From: Weissella paramesenteroides ATCC 33313 | Lineage (GTDB): Bacteria; Bacillota; Bacilli; Lactobacillales; Lactobacillaceae | DNA: 64,000 bases | Assembly (NCBI RefSeq): GCF_000160575.1 | Contig: NZ_GG697129.1 | Span: forward strand, 124,001 to 188,000 | Direction of reading: 5' to 3' | Shown: piece after piece, positions 43,909-53,200 of the stretch | Layout: every line of letters starts with the position of its first letter | Position numbering within the stretch: the first letter of the stretch is position 1 | Program-made: the position numbers and the translations under genes | Notes under the pieces: model-generated | What the model was told of the DNA's origin: nothing | Database searches by the model: none | What the model saw: only the letters and a program-made list of their open reading frames with translations

Positions 43909-44679
43909 ATGAATGATGCCAATGAAAATTATCAAATAAAAACCGTCACCATTGCTTCTATGGCTATGCCTTTTACTATTCAAACCGTCTCATATCCAAA
44001 TCGTCCTTATCCATATGAAATCACAAAGCAAGCAATTCAATATTTACAAACTTATCTGGATCAAATTGATCAGGATTTTTCACCTTTTAAAAACAACTCG
44101 CTAGTCAGTCGCTTCCAAAATAACCAACTATTACCTAGCGAATTCACTGATCAGTTTCAAGAGGTATTGGGTCTTACAACGATGTTTGGTAATTTGACTG
44201 AAGGCGCCTTTGATCCTTATTTCAATAATCATTACGATCCAACAGGGTTAGTAAAAGGTTGGGCCATTCAACATGGATTCGAAGATTTTTTAAAACCATT
44301 ACTACAACAAGATTCAATCGTTGCGATTGCTTTAAACGGTGCTGGTGATATGCAATTGAATACAAAAGAAAATAATCCTTTTCAATGGCACGTCGGTATT
44401 GAGAATCCAGCTGATCCACAAAGCATCATTCGCGAAATAACGATACAGGATGGTGCGATTGCTACCAGCGGCTTCAGTAAACGTGGTCAGCATATTAAGC
44501 GAATATCACCTGATGACTCCCTGACACAAGCCACAATTATTGCCAATGAACTCATTGTTGCCGATGTTATGGCAACCACTGCTATCGCTATGGGACGGCA
44601 AAAATTTGAAGCATTCGCCAACAAGCAAAATCTTCATGGTTTACTTATCACCAATACTTCGCAGCAAATAAATTTTTAG
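43909..44679 (+). CDS. apbE: ApbE family FAD:protein FMN transferase
   Basis: Transfers FMN from FAD to a Thr/Ser on target proteins, here presumably the FMN-binding protein just upstream (2-bp gap). The 256-residue protein shows the ApbE pattern: YLDQIDQDFSPFKNNSLVSRF (about 47-67), TEGAFDPYFNNHYDPTGLVKGWA (about 96-118), ALNGAGDMQ, and SGFSKRG (about 185). It has no signal peptide, so it would act in the cytoplasm or at the membrane face, unlike the lipoprotein ApbE forms. Confidence 0.9.
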   Translation: MNDANENYQIKTVTIASMAMPFTIQTVSYPNRPYPYEITKQAIQYLQTYLDQIDQDFSPFKNNSLVSRFQNNQLLPSEFTDQFQEVLGLTTMFGNLTEGAFDPYFNNHYDPTGLVKGWAIQHGFEDFLKPLLQQDSIVAIALNGAGDMQLNTKENNPFQWHVGIENPADPQSIIREITIQDGAIATSGFSKRGQHIKRISPDDSLTQATIIANELIVADVMATTAIAMGRQKFEAFANKQNLHGLLITNTSQQINF

Positions 44680-44691
44680 AAGGTAAGCACG

Positions 44692-45972
44692 ATGCTAAAA
44701 AAAATTCCTTACATACAAGGATTGGTTTGGGGAACCATCCTATTTGTACTACCACTCCCCCTAATTCAGACATTAGCGATTGGTGTGCCGACCATCTACC
44801 AAAGTGAATTATTCGCCTTTCAACTCGGGTCAGTGGCTTATGTTTGGTTTTTGGTTGCTATCTATCTGAGTACACGGCCCAAATGGTTAGATCGTCTGAT
44901 TGGCTTACCAAGCATCTACATGATCCATGGCATATTAAGTCTGGTGGCCATTTTACTAGCTTATTTACACAAAAGTCTGTCTTCGTCTAATGGACTAATT
45001 AAATTAACTGGTGATTGGGCATTCAATATTTTTATTGCGATCATGCTCTATTCACTGGTTTTCATGGCCGGATGGCTAACTACTAGATTGCCAATTATCA
45101 ATAAAATCAAAAAATGGTTAGAAAAAGTTTTTAAACATGAAATTTCCGTCTGGCTACATCGTGTTAACTTGATAGCAGTCATCCTAGTATTTATACATGT
45201 ACAATTAATTAGCTATATCACGGCAATCAAGCCTTATATCACGCTTTTTGATATTTACTCATTAGTTTTTGCGACAGTCTATCTATACGCAAAGTTCAAA
45301 AACAGTCGCTTACTCCCCAAAGCCAAGCTAATTGATAAACATGAACTGGCCAAAAATTTCTACGAATTTACTATTCGTTTTCCACGTTCTCAAAAAATCA
45401 ATGTTCAAGCTGGTGATTTTGTCTTTATTAATGCCCCTGATAACAAGGCACTGCACGAATTACATCCGTTCTCAGTATTAGACTTTCAAACTGAAACACG
45501 CACGCTCAAGCTCGCAATCCGTGGCGATGGTGATTTCACGCGTGAGATTCAGCAGCTACCATTGGGCGCTTGGATTCAGGTTGATGGCAGCTATGGTCGC
45601 TTCACAACTTTCATTCATGATCACGGATCTAAAGATTTAGTTTTAGTTGCTGGCGGAAGTGGTATTGTGCCCATGATTTCAATCATTACTTCCTACCCAG
45701 ACCGTCCAATTACGCTCTACTATTCTGCTCACCGTCAAGCTGATCTCGTGTATGCTAATGATCTGCAACAATACGCTGCAACTCATCCAAAGCTAACCCT
45801 GCATATACAGACTGGTCGGTTTAATAGCAATGTTGAGGCTAAGCAGTTACCACAGAAACAAACTATCTATCTTTTATCTGGTCCCAATCAATTGGGGCAC
45901 GCCTGGCAGCAATCGCTTAAACGTAACAATATTTTACCTAATGATATTTACTATGAGGAATTTAGTTGGTAA
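44692..45972 (+). CDS. Ferric-reductase-like transmembrane oxidoreductase
   Basis: A 426-residue protein: six N-terminal helices (about 1-205) then a cytoplasmic FAD/NAD(P)H reductase domain (about 210-426). The helices carry two His pairs, H-X13-H (HGILSLVAILLAYLH) and H-X12-H (HRVNLIAVILVFIH), the bis-heme spacing of NOX/FRE proteins. FAD site: LHPFSVLDF; NAD(P)H site: VAGGSGIVPMISI and LSGPN. It would pass electrons from cytosolic NAD(P)H through two hemes to an outer acceptor, probably the FMN protein. It ends at a strong terminator. Confidence 0.9.
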   Translation: MLKKIPYIQGLVWGTILFVLPLPLIQTLAIGVPTIYQSELFAFQLGSVAYVWFLVAIYLSTRPKWLDRLIGLPSIYMIHGILSLVAILLAYLHKSLSSSNGLIKLTGDWAFNIFIAIMLYSLVFMAGWLTTRLPIINKIKKWLEKVFKHEISVWLHRVNLIAVILVFIHVQLISYITAIKPYITLFDIYSLVFATVYLYAKFKNSRLLPKAKLIDKHELAKNFYEFTIRFPRSQKINVQAGDFVFINAPDNKALHELHPFSVLDFQTETRTLKLAIRGDGDFTREIQQLPLGAWIQVDGSYGRFTTFIHDHGSKDLVLVAGGSGIVPMISIITSYPDRPITLYYSAHRQADLVYANDLQQYAATHPKLTLHIQTGRFNSNVEAKQLPQKQTIYLLSGPNQLGHAWQQSLKRNNILPNDIYYEEFSW

Positions 45973-45985
45973 TGAAATTTAATTA

Positions 45986-46025
45986 AAAACATCCCCACGT
46001 TGCTAAAAATACGTGGGGATGTTTT
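45986..46025 (+). terminator. Terminator of the flavin electron-transfer operon
   Basis: 15-bp perfect arms AAAACATCCCCACGT and ACGTGGGGATGTTTT, followed by T residues. Confidence 0.92.
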
Positions 46026-46035
46026 TTGGGAAAAG

Positions 46036-46063
46036 TATGTTTTATGTCTGATGTTTTATGTCT
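46036..46063. repeat. Short tandem repeat, 14 bp x2
   Basis: ATGTTTTATGTCTG occurs twice in a row between convergent genes. No role evident. Confidence 0.6.
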
Positions 46064-46069
46064 GATTTC

Positions 46070-48469
46070 TTACCATTGATAATTTGTTTGATCTTGACGA
46101 CCCTTGCCAGTTGCTTTATCTAATAGGACACGTTGTTCAAAGTGTGCCACATTATGCTTCGTTGTCTTAACCATGTCAGGGTTAACGGATACATAATCAA
46201 TACCTTGTTGAATTAGGAATTCAGTAAATTCTGGGTATTGTGATGGCGCTTGACCACAAATTGAAACCGTCTTACCGTCCTTATGAGCAGCTGTAATCAA
46301 GTGGGCAATCGCACGTTTAACTGTCAAATTACGTTCATCAAACAATGATGCGACAGTATCATTATTACGATCTAACCCAAGTAATAGCATGGTTAAATCA
46401 TTTGAACCAATTGAGTACCCATCAATAAATTGATTAAACTGATCAGCTAAAATAATGTTAGCTGGAATTTCAGCCATCATATAAACTTTAAAGTCAGCTG
46501 AACGTACTAGACCGGCGGCGGCCATAATATCCGTCACCTTTTGGGCTTCAGAAACTGTTCGCACAAATGGCAACATCACATTCAAGTTGGTTAGGCCAAA
46601 CTCTTCACGTACCTTTTTCACCGCAGCTAACTCCAGTTTGAAAGCTTCAATAAAGTTAGGGTCGTAGTAACGTGATGCACCACGCCAACCTAATAGATCC
46701 GCTGGTTCATGTGGTTCGAACTCTTCGCCACCTTTTAGATTACGGTATTCACTAGACTTGAAATCTGATAAACGTAGCACAACTGGACGTGGATTCATTG
46801 CACGTGCCACTTTACTGATACCTTCAGCTAGCATATCAATAACTTGTTCAGACTTGCCTTGCTTAATCATATATAGTGGATGTTCGTGAATGTAGCTTGT
46901 CCAAATAAACTCTTCACGCATTAAGCCAACCCCATCAGCAGGTAAGTCAGCATACTTTTCTGCTAAGTCAGGGTCACCCAAATTCATCATGACCTGAGTT
47001 GCCGTTGGAGCGAAGTATTCGGCCGATGCTGTGCCTTCATTAGCAACAGCAGTTTGCTTAGCTGGTGCCAAAATTGATTGCACTTCGCCTTCATAAACAA
47101 TTCCGTTCTTAGCATCGACAGTGATAACATCACCGGTCTTTAATACATCCATTGCCGCAACACCACGACTGGTGGTACCAACAACACAAGGGATTTGCAT
47201 TTCGCGTGAAACAATGGCTGCATGACAAGTCCGGCCACCATTATTTGTAATAATCGCTTTGGCTTTCTTCATTACAGGAACCCAATCAGGTGACGTCATC
47301 GCCGTTACCAAAATTTCACCAGGTTGGAATTGATCAATATCTTCTGGATTTTCAATAACATGAACTTTACCAGTTGCTACACCTGGACTAGCTGGTAGAC
47401 CTTTAACAAGCACTGTTTGATTTTCATTGGCAGCCATATGTTGTTCCTCTTTCTCTATTAATTGGTTCTTGTTTTTCTGTGACCAAACCGTCTCTGGACG
47501 TGCTTGTACTAGCCACAATTTATTTGTTTTTTCATCTAACGCGAACTCCATGTCCATGTAGCAACCGTAATGCTTTTCAATGGCTTTGGCATAACCTGCC
47601 AACTCCTTAACTTGTTCATCAGTTAATGAAGGTTGGTTAGCTTGGTCTGTCGGAACTATTTGTTCTGCAACACCACCATCAGGTAAACGTTTCAAGGCAA
47701 TATTTTTCGTTGTCACATCTTTAGAAACAATCTTCAACGTTTCCTTATCAATAAGGAAATCATCCGGCGTTACTGTCCCCTGAACAAGATATTCGCCTAA
47801 TCCCCAAACACTGTCGACAATAATTTTGGTGTCATCCCCAGTACCAACATTCACTGAGAACATGACCCCTGATGCTTTAGAAAAAACCATCATTTGAATC
47901 GTTGCAGATAAAGCAACTTGGTCATGTGGGAAATTCTGCTTATGACGATAGTAAGTTGCGCGTTCTGTATATAGTGAGGCAAAACACTCTTTAATTTTTT
48001 TTACAACATCATCTGCACCCTGAATGTTTAGGTAAGACTCTTGTTGACCAGCAAAAGATGCATCTGGTAGATCTTCAGCAGTTGCACTTGAGCGAATAGC
48101 AACGAACGGTTGTGCCTCACCAACTTTTTCTGCTAATTCAGCATAAGCTTGTTGGATTTCATCAACTAAGTCTGTCGGCATGTCGCTATCAATAATGATT
48201 TGACGAATCTTAGCGCTGACCTCGTGTAGTTCTTTAGAATTTTCATAATCATGAATACTGTCTAGGAGTGCTTTAATTTTATCAGTTGCCCCTGTCCGAT
48301 TCATGAAGTCACGATACGCATGAGTGGTTGTTGCAAAACCATAAGGTACCGGAACATCTGTTGCAGAAGTCAGTTCACCTAAAGAAGAAGACTTTCCGCC
48401 AACTAAATCTACATCAGTACGATGTAATTGATCAAACCATAAAATATTAGCAGTTTCTCTATTTTCCAT
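46070..48469 (-). CDS. ppsA: Phosphoenolpyruvate synthase
   Basis: Makes PEP from pyruvate and ATP (with AMP and Pi), the gluconeogenic bypass of pyruvate kinase. The 799-residue protein is complete: N-terminal ATP-grasp domain (VGGKSSSLGEL, IRSSATAEDLPDASFAGQQ), swivelling domain with the phospho-His in GGRTCHAAIVSRE (about 415), and C-terminal barrel with SNDLTMLLLGLDR and the Cys in ICGQAPS. It is divergent from a SorC-type regulator. Between them are operator-like repeats, and the leader has a hairpin and a cre-like site. Confidence 0.95.
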   Translation of the reverse strand: MENRETANILWFDQLHRTDVDLVGGKSSSLGELTSATDVPVPYGFATTTHAYRDFMNRTGATDKIKALLDSIHDYENSKELHEVSAKIRQIIIDSDMPTDLVDEIQQAYAELAEKVGEAQPFVAIRSSATAEDLPDASFAGQQESYLNIQGADDVVKKIKECFASLYTERATYYRHKQNFPHDQVALSATIQMMVFSKASGVMFSVNVGTGDDTKIIVDSVWGLGEYLVQGTVTPDDFLIDKETLKIVSKDVTTKNIALKRLPDGGVAEQIVPTDQANQPSLTDEQVKELAGYAKAIEKHYGCYMDMEFALDEKTNKLWLVQARPETVWSQKNKNQLIEKEEQHMAANENQTVLVKGLPASPGVATGKVHVIENPEDIDQFQPGEILVTAMTSPDWVPVMKKAKAIITNNGGRTCHAAIVSREMQIPCVVGTTSRGVAAMDVLKTGDVITVDAKNGIVYEGEVQSILAPAKQTAVANEGTASAEYFAPTATQVMMNLGDPDLAEKYADLPADGVGLMREEFIWTSYIHEHPLYMIKQGKSEQVIDMLAEGISKVARAMNPRPVVLRLSDFKSSEYRNLKGGEEFEPHEPADLLGWRGASRYYDPNFIEAFKLELAAVKKVREEFGLTNLNVMLPFVRTVSEAQKVTDIMAAAGLVRSADFKVYMMAEIPANIILADQFNQFIDGYSIGSNDLTMLLLGLDRNNDTVASLFDERNLTVKRAIAHLITAAHKDGKTVSICGQAPSQYPEFTEFLIQQGIDYVSVNPDMVKTTKHNVAHFEQRVLLDKATGKGRQDQTNYQW

Positions 48470-48495
48470 GAAAATATCTCCTTAATAGCTAAATA

Positions 48496-48509
48496 TGCAA
48501 CCGCTTACT
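48496..48509. promoter_or_regulatory. cre-like site in the ppsA leader
   Basis: Minus strand AGTAAGCGGTTGCA, 12 of 14 positions fit cre. Gluconeogenic genes are common CcpA targets. Confidence 0.4.
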
Positions 48510-48526
48510 TAGCAATTTAAATTAAA

Positions 48527-48544
48527 AGGTCGGTTTACCGACCT
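48527..48544 (-). promoter_or_regulatory. Hairpin in the ppsA leader
   Basis: AGGTCGG-TTTA-CCGACCT, a perfect 7-bp stem. On the minus strand TTTTAATTT follows, so it could attenuate ppsA or end a transcript. Confidence 0.45.
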
Positions 48545-48627
48545 ACTTCGTAATTGATGAAGTTCATTAATTTCAACTTTGTATCTGTTCACTTGCGATA
48601 ATCATTTATGAATCCGCTTACCACTTA

Positions 48628-48690
48628 TGAACAAATTTATTGTAACGGAGGTTTGAACAAATGTAAACACATTATTTGCACTTTTGTTCA
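48628..48690. promoter_or_regulatory. GAACAAA-type operator repeats between ppsA and sorC-like gene
   Basis: TGAACAAAT at 48628-48636 and 48654-48662, and inverted TTTTGTTCA at 48682-48690. SorC/DeoR-type regulators of Bacillus bind related GAACAAAATTTC-type palindromes. Likely sites for the adjacent regulator. Confidence 0.55.
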
Positions 48691-48758
48691 TGTGATTAAG
48701 AAAATGCCTGAAATTGTGATATAATTTACATAAATTCAATGGGGAGCTTCTAATCAAT

Positions 48759-49712
48759 ATGGTCAATACAGCAACTACCAATAAAACGCAGACAGCCTTA
48801 GAGATTTGCCATTTATACTATGAAGATGGCCTAAGTCAAAATGAAATTGCCAAAAAATTAAAAATTTCACGACCAACGATTTCTCGGTTTTTAACTTATG
48901 CCAAGGAAAATGGACTGGTCCAAATAAAAATCATGGATCCCAAACAAGATTTAAGTTTGTTACAAATGCAACTTAAGAAAAAATATCAGTTAAGAGAGGT
49001 CTTGGTCGCCGAAAATTTCATTGACGATACCCAAATCATCAATGAAAAGATTGGAAAGTTAACCGCTGAATATCTTAATCACATCGTTCATGACAATGAT
49101 ATTATCGGCATTAGTTGGGGACGTACTTTAAATGCCGTTGCTGCTAATCTCATTCCAAATGAGCATCATAATGTAAAAGTCGTTCAGCTTAAAGGTGGTA
49201 TGTCAGAGTCAGACCTTAGTGACTACGCCAATGATATTAATCGTAAATTCGCCCAAGCATTTCATACAAACACGATTAATTTACCCCTACCGACATTTCT
49301 CGACAATGCAATCACCAAGGATATTGTCATTAAGGACAAGTTTATTCATCAAATTTATGAAACGGGGATGCAAAGTAATATTGCTATATATACGACTGGG
49401 ACGGTTCAAGATCACGAAGAATTATTTGGCCTTGGCTATCTAAACCATCCTGAAATTGATTCATTACATCAACGGGCAGTTGGTGATATCGTATCGCGTT
49501 TTATTGATGAAGAAGGACATATTGTTAATCCGGAACTGGATGATCGGACAATTGGCATTGACTTAGAAAACTTGCGTCAAAAAGATTATTCAATTTTAGT
49601 TGCTGGTGCTAAAAAGAAATTGATTTCTATTCATGGTGCCTTAACTGGTCGCTATGCCAACGTCCTCATTACAGATAAACAAACAGCTGTCGACTTATTA
49701 GATAAATACTGA
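48759..49712 (+). CDS. SorC/DeoR-type sugar-responsive regulator
   Basis: A 317-residue regulator: HTH (about 12-55; YYEDGLSQNEIAKKLKISRPTISRFL) and a C-terminal sugar-phosphate binding domain (about 60-315; IIGISWGRTL, VVQLKGGM, LVAGAKKKLISIHGALTGRYANVLITD). Family members sense phosphorylated sugars or deoxyribose-5-phosphate. TATAAT at 48720-48725. It is divergent from ppsA and convergent with the nucleoside operon, so it may control either or both. Confidence 0.9.
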   Translation: MVNTATTNKTQTALEICHLYYEDGLSQNEIAKKLKISRPTISRFLTYAKENGLVQIKIMDPKQDLSLLQMQLKKKYQLREVLVAENFIDDTQIINEKIGKLTAEYLNHIVHDNDIIGISWGRTLNAVAANLIPNEHHNVKVVQLKGGMSESDLSDYANDINRKFAQAFHTNTINLPLPTFLDNAITKDIVIKDKFIHQIYETGMQSNIAIYTTGTVQDHEELFGLGYLNHPEIDSLHQRAVGDIVSRFIDEEGHIVNPELDDRTIGIDLENLRQKDYSILVAGAKKKLISIHGALTGRYANVLITDKQTAVDLLDKY

Positions 49713-49718
49713 CCATAT

Positions 49719-49752
49719 AAAAACAGCGTTGCCACAAAAAGCAACGCTGTTT
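49719..49752. terminator. Bidirectional terminator
   Basis: 13-bp perfect arms AAAACAGCGTTGC and GCAACGCTGTTTT between the convergent regulator and nucleoside hydrolase genes. Confidence 0.9.
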
Positions 49753-49766
49753 TCTATTTCAATTTT

Positions 49767-50711
49767 TTATTTCAATAACATAATCATATAGTTCATAAAA
49801 CGTTCTAAGTAAAAAGGTACATCAACGTCAATTGCTGCATAGTTGTTAATATGTTCATCCTTCAACTTATCTAGATCACCAATTGTGCGACCATCGTCGG
49901 GAGTCACTGTCATATTAAGTGGTAACAAGGTGACAAATTTCGGATCGACCGCAACACCAACAGCTAGCGGATCGTGTAGGGCAGCCCCGTTTTTATTAAT
50001 ATCAAGGTCATAATAGGCATCGATATAATAATCAAAGATGTCAGCTAAGATGCGACCTTTTTCCGTTCCCAAATCACGCCACTGCTGTGTTTCTTTTTTA
50101 GTCAATAGCGTTCTCAATGTAACGTCTAATCCCACCATCACAAGATGCTTTGCATGTTTGAATACATAATCCGCAGCCGCCACATCTTGATTAATATTCG
50201 CCTCAGTATATGGTGTCACATTACCAGGGACAGTTAGTGCACCACCCATTAATGTGATATTACCAATTAATTGTTCAATTTCTGGGTCTTTTTTAAAAGC
50301 AGCTGCAAGATTGGTTAGCGGACCAGTCGGTACCATGACTAAATCATCTTGATACTGATGAGCAGCTTCAATAATGAAATCCACGGCATGTTGCTTTTCA
50401 ACAGAACGAGATGCTTTTGGCACATCAACATTACCAACACCATTTTCACCATGGATAGCTTTTGAAATTGCCATTGTTTCAAAAGAATCCGTAGTTGATG
50501 AATGTGCTTCACCCAAGAAGACTGGTACTTCTGGTGCATCTAACAAAGCTAGTAAATTCAAGCTATTTTGTGCTGAATTTTCAACTAATGTATTACCATA
50601 TGAAGACACAATACCAATCAAATCAGCATCTGGTGTTGCCAACGCATAAGCAATTGCTAATGCGTCATCGACGCCAGTATCCAAATCTAGGATCATCTTT
50701 TTCTTTGCCAT
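49767..50711 (-). CDS. Inosine-uridine preferring nucleoside hydrolase (first)
   Basis: Splits ribonucleosides to base and ribose. The 314-residue protein has the calcium-binding DLDTGVDDALAIAYAL (about 9-24), VPTGPLTNLA and the C-terminal HDPLAVGVAVDP region with the active-site His/Asp. It is the last gene of the nupC operon, 11 bp after its paralogue. RBS AAAGGGG. Specificity is not readable. Confidence 0.93.
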   Translation of the reverse strand: MAKKKMILDLDTGVDDALAIAYALATPDADLIGIVSSYGNTLVENSAQNSLNLLALLDAPEVPVFLGEAHSSTTDSFETMAISKAIHGENGVGNVDVPKASRSVEKQHAVDFIIEAAHQYQDDLVMVPTGPLTNLAAAFKKDPEIEQLIGNITLMGGALTVPGNVTPYTEANINQDVAAADYVFKHAKHLVMVGLDVTLRTLLTKKETQQWRDLGTEKGRILADIFDYYIDAYYDLDINKNGAALHDPLAVGVAVDPKFVTLLPLNMTVTPDDGRTIGDLDKLKDEHINNYAAIDVDVPFYLERFMNYMIMLLK

Positions 50712-50722
50712 GTTTTTCCCCT

Positions 50723-51637
50723 TTATTTTGGCATTCTTGCAACTTGCTTAATAAACCATTCATTAAACATCTCTGCATCGATATCAACACCCACATTTGC
50801 GTTGTAGGTACCTGGCTCATGCCATCTGTTTTGAATATCTGCAACTGTAGCCCCAATTGCTGGTCCGTCGGTTGCCACTTCAATATTCATTGGTTCTGTC
50901 GTAATTAATTCTGGATCAAGCGCATAAAGTATCGTGTTCACATCATGCATCGGCTTACCACCTTCATGCACATCCCCATAAGCAGAAATAATCTTATAAA
51001 GCATGTCACCCGACTTACCCATATCCTTGATTTTACCGACTGTTTCAGCAGTAATTAATGCTTTTAAAGTCACATCCAGACCAATCATCGTTTTTTCAAT
51101 CGGTGCTGAAAAAACGATTTTAGTGGCATCCGGATCAGTGAACACATTAAACTCAGCGACCGAACTACAATTTCCACCTGAAATACTACCACCCATCAAA
51201 ATCAAATGTTCAATTTTATCTAAATCATTGGGATATTTTTGAATGAACTGGGCAATATTTGTATACGATCCGGTGGCAATCAAGGTTATTTTGTCAGCGG
51301 ACTGATTAATCGTCTGATGGATCGCTTCAACAGCCGGTAAATCAATTGGCTTCATTTGCGGTTCTGGAAAATCATAACCAGGCATTCCTGAACTACCATG
51401 AATTGCTGATGCATCAGCAAATGCCTTCTTTAATGGCGCTTTTGCACCCATGGCGACCGGGATATCCTTATTAAAAAAGGTCAATAATTTCAGCGTGTTG
51501 TCCGTTGTCTTATCTACTGAGACATTACCAGCAACCGTTGTGATCAATTTAACATCTAAATCTGGATGATTAATGGCAACTGCAATCGCTGCTGCATCAT
51601 CAATTCCTGGATCCATATCTAATATGACAGATAGCAT
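50723..51637 (-). CDS. Nucleoside hydrolase (second)
   Basis: A 304-residue paralogue of the next gene. Family motif DMDPGIDDAAAIAVAI (about 7-22), IATGSYTNIAQF (about 119-130), ILMGGS. Where the other has HDPLAVG this one has MHDVNTILYALDP, so the active site is similar but not identical, and the two may split different nucleosides. RBS AAGGGGG. It lies 42 bp after nupC. Confidence 0.92.
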   Translation of the reverse strand: MLSVILDMDPGIDDAAAIAVAINHPDLDVKLITTVAGNVSVDKTTDNTLKLLTFFNKDIPVAMGAKAPLKKAFADASAIHGSSGMPGYDFPEPQMKPIDLPAVEAIHQTINQSADKITLIATGSYTNIAQFIQKYPNDLDKIEHLILMGGSISGGNCSSVAEFNVFTDPDATKIVFSAPIEKTMIGLDVTLKALITAETVGKIKDMGKSGDMLYKIISAYGDVHEGGKPMHDVNTILYALDPELITTEPMNIEVATDGPAIGATVADIQNRWHEPGTYNANVGVDIDAEMFNEWFIKQVARMPK

Positions 51638-51679
51638 GACAAGTTTCCCCCTTGAATAATTTATTATACTAACTGATGA

Positions 51680-52903
51680 TTACCAAACAAACATACCAGC
51701 TGTAGCAGCTGAAAGTAATGAAACTAGCACACCAGACAAAAGCATGTATCCAACACGTGAGCTGATGTATTCGTTCTTTTCTTTATTGACCAATCCCTTA
51801 AAGGCACCAAGAATCATACCAATCGTACCGAAGTTAGCAAAACTCGTTAAGAACACTGTCATAACAATTCTTGCGTGTTCGCTAGAGAACAATCCCTTGT
51901 TGGCCATAATTGACTTTGAAATCTCACCCATAACAACGAATTCGTTAGTAACCAACTTAGTTCCCATAAATTGTGCGATGTGGAATGCATCTTGAACATT
52001 GAAGCCCAACAACCAAGCAAATGGGAACATGATAACGCCAAAAATATTTTCAAGTGTCAACCAGTGGAATCCAGTTAGGCTAAATAATTGGTCAATCAAT
52101 GCGGCCAGGGCAACGAAAGCAATAACTGTTGCGGTAATGATCAAGATCAATTTACCAGCACCAAGAATTGAATCACCTAGGAATGAGAAGAATGGCTCTT
52201 TCTTACCATTTTCTGAATCGACCTTAACGATGACATCATCTTCAGGTTCAACCTTTGTTGGATTTAAAATAGCTGAAATAACAATTGCGCCTAAAATATT
52301 AAGCGGTACGGCTGTTAAAACATATTGACCTGGCACCATTTGTGTATATGAACCAATAATGGCTGAAGTCACACAGCTCATCGACATCATCGCTAACGTA
52401 AAATTACGTCGTGCTGACATGCTCTCTAGCTGATTCTTAGAAACGGCTAACACCTCTGTATTACCAAGAAACATCATTTCAATTGAGAAAAATGCCTCGA
52501 ACTTTGGTTGACCAGTAATAAAGGTCAAAGCCTTTCCAATCCACTTAATGATCCAAGGTAGAATACCAAAATAAGTTAAAATATCAAACAATGGCACAAC
52601 TAACAAAATAGGTAGCAATGCCGAAGTTACAAAATTAGGACCACCATTATTTGCAGTTAACCAGTCTGGCAAAGCAAAGGCAATTCCCTTTGAAGCAACA
52701 GAAACTAACCAATTAAAGCCATCGGCTGCTCCTTGAACAGCAATTTGACCTGCTTTGAATTGGGTAAAGAACCAGGCTAAAAATACCTCTAGCACAAGAA
52801 CAATCCCAACGGACTTCCATTGAATGTTCTTTTTATCATTAGAAAATAGATAAGCAACCCCGATAAAAACAAGGATTCCTATCACATTAATAGCAATTAA
52901 CAT
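51680..52903 (-). CDS. nupC: NupC-type concentrative nucleoside transporter
   Basis: A 407-residue proton/sodium nucleoside symporter of the CNT family with about nine or ten helices. Family marks: ALLPILLVVPLFDILTYFGIL (about 91-111), FFSIEMMFLGNTEVLAVSKNQL (about 138-160), and GTKLVTNEFVVMGEI (about 300-314), which hold the substrate-binding Gln/Asn/Glu. First gene of an operon with two nucleoside hydrolases. Operator-like palindrome and cre upstream. GAGG before ATG. Confidence 0.95.
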   Translation of the reverse strand: MLIAINVIGILVFIGVAYLFSNDKKNIQWKSVGIVLVLEVFLAWFFTQFKAGQIAVQGAADGFNWLVSVASKGIAFALPDWLTANNGGPNFVTSALLPILLVVPLFDILTYFGILPWIIKWIGKALTFITGQPKFEAFFSIEMMFLGNTEVLAVSKNQLESMSARRNFTLAMMSMSCVTSAIIGSYTQMVPGQYVLTAVPLNILGAIVISAILNPTKVEPEDDVIVKVDSENGKKEPFFSFLGDSILGAGKLILIITATVIAFVALAALIDQLFSLTGFHWLTLENIFGVIMFPFAWLLGFNVQDAFHIAQFMGTKLVTNEFVVMGEISKSIMANKGLFSSEHARIVMTVFLTSFANFGTIGMILGAFKGLVNKEKNEYISSRVGYMLLSGVLVSLLSAATAGMFVW

Positions 52904-52975
52904 TTTGTTTACCTCACAAAATTAATTTTTCTTTATTAAAACATTTAACTATGATAATATGATACCTGTAAATGA

Positions 52976-52989
52976 GTAAAACGTTTTAC
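52976..52989. promoter_or_regulatory. 14-bp palindrome GTAAAACGTTTTAC before nupC
   Basis: Perfect palindrome with CG centre, typical of LacI-family operators such as RbsR rather than cre. It is about 75 bp upstream of nupC and 210 bp from rbsK. Confidence 0.6.
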
Positions 52990-53021
52990 CAAGTATTAGT
53001 ATAACAGTGTCTTGTTATTTT

Positions 53022-53035
53022 TGAAAGCGCTTTCT
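53022..53035 (+). promoter_or_regulatory. cre site between nupC and rbsK
   Basis: TGAAAGCGCTTTCT matches cre at all or nearly all positions. Confidence 0.75.
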
Positions 53036-53200
53036 ATCGTTGCTTATTTTTTGGTGATCAATCATACCACTAAAAAATGCTTTCAAAATATACGCAGACG
53101 CAAGCTATTCAACAATGCTTGGGTTTTGATACCATAATTGCCCAACTATTTTTTAGTAAAAGATAATTTTTAAATTCTTTAAATATAGAGGGATAGAAAA

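Noticed and set aside
50495-50908. ORFs on the plus strand across the nucleoside hydrolases
   Set aside because: Shadows of the hydrolase genes; composition fits antisense of coding DNA.
52976-52989. GTAAAACGTTTTAC as cre
   Set aside because: Its ends do not fit TGWAANCGNTNWCA; better explained as another LacI-type operator.
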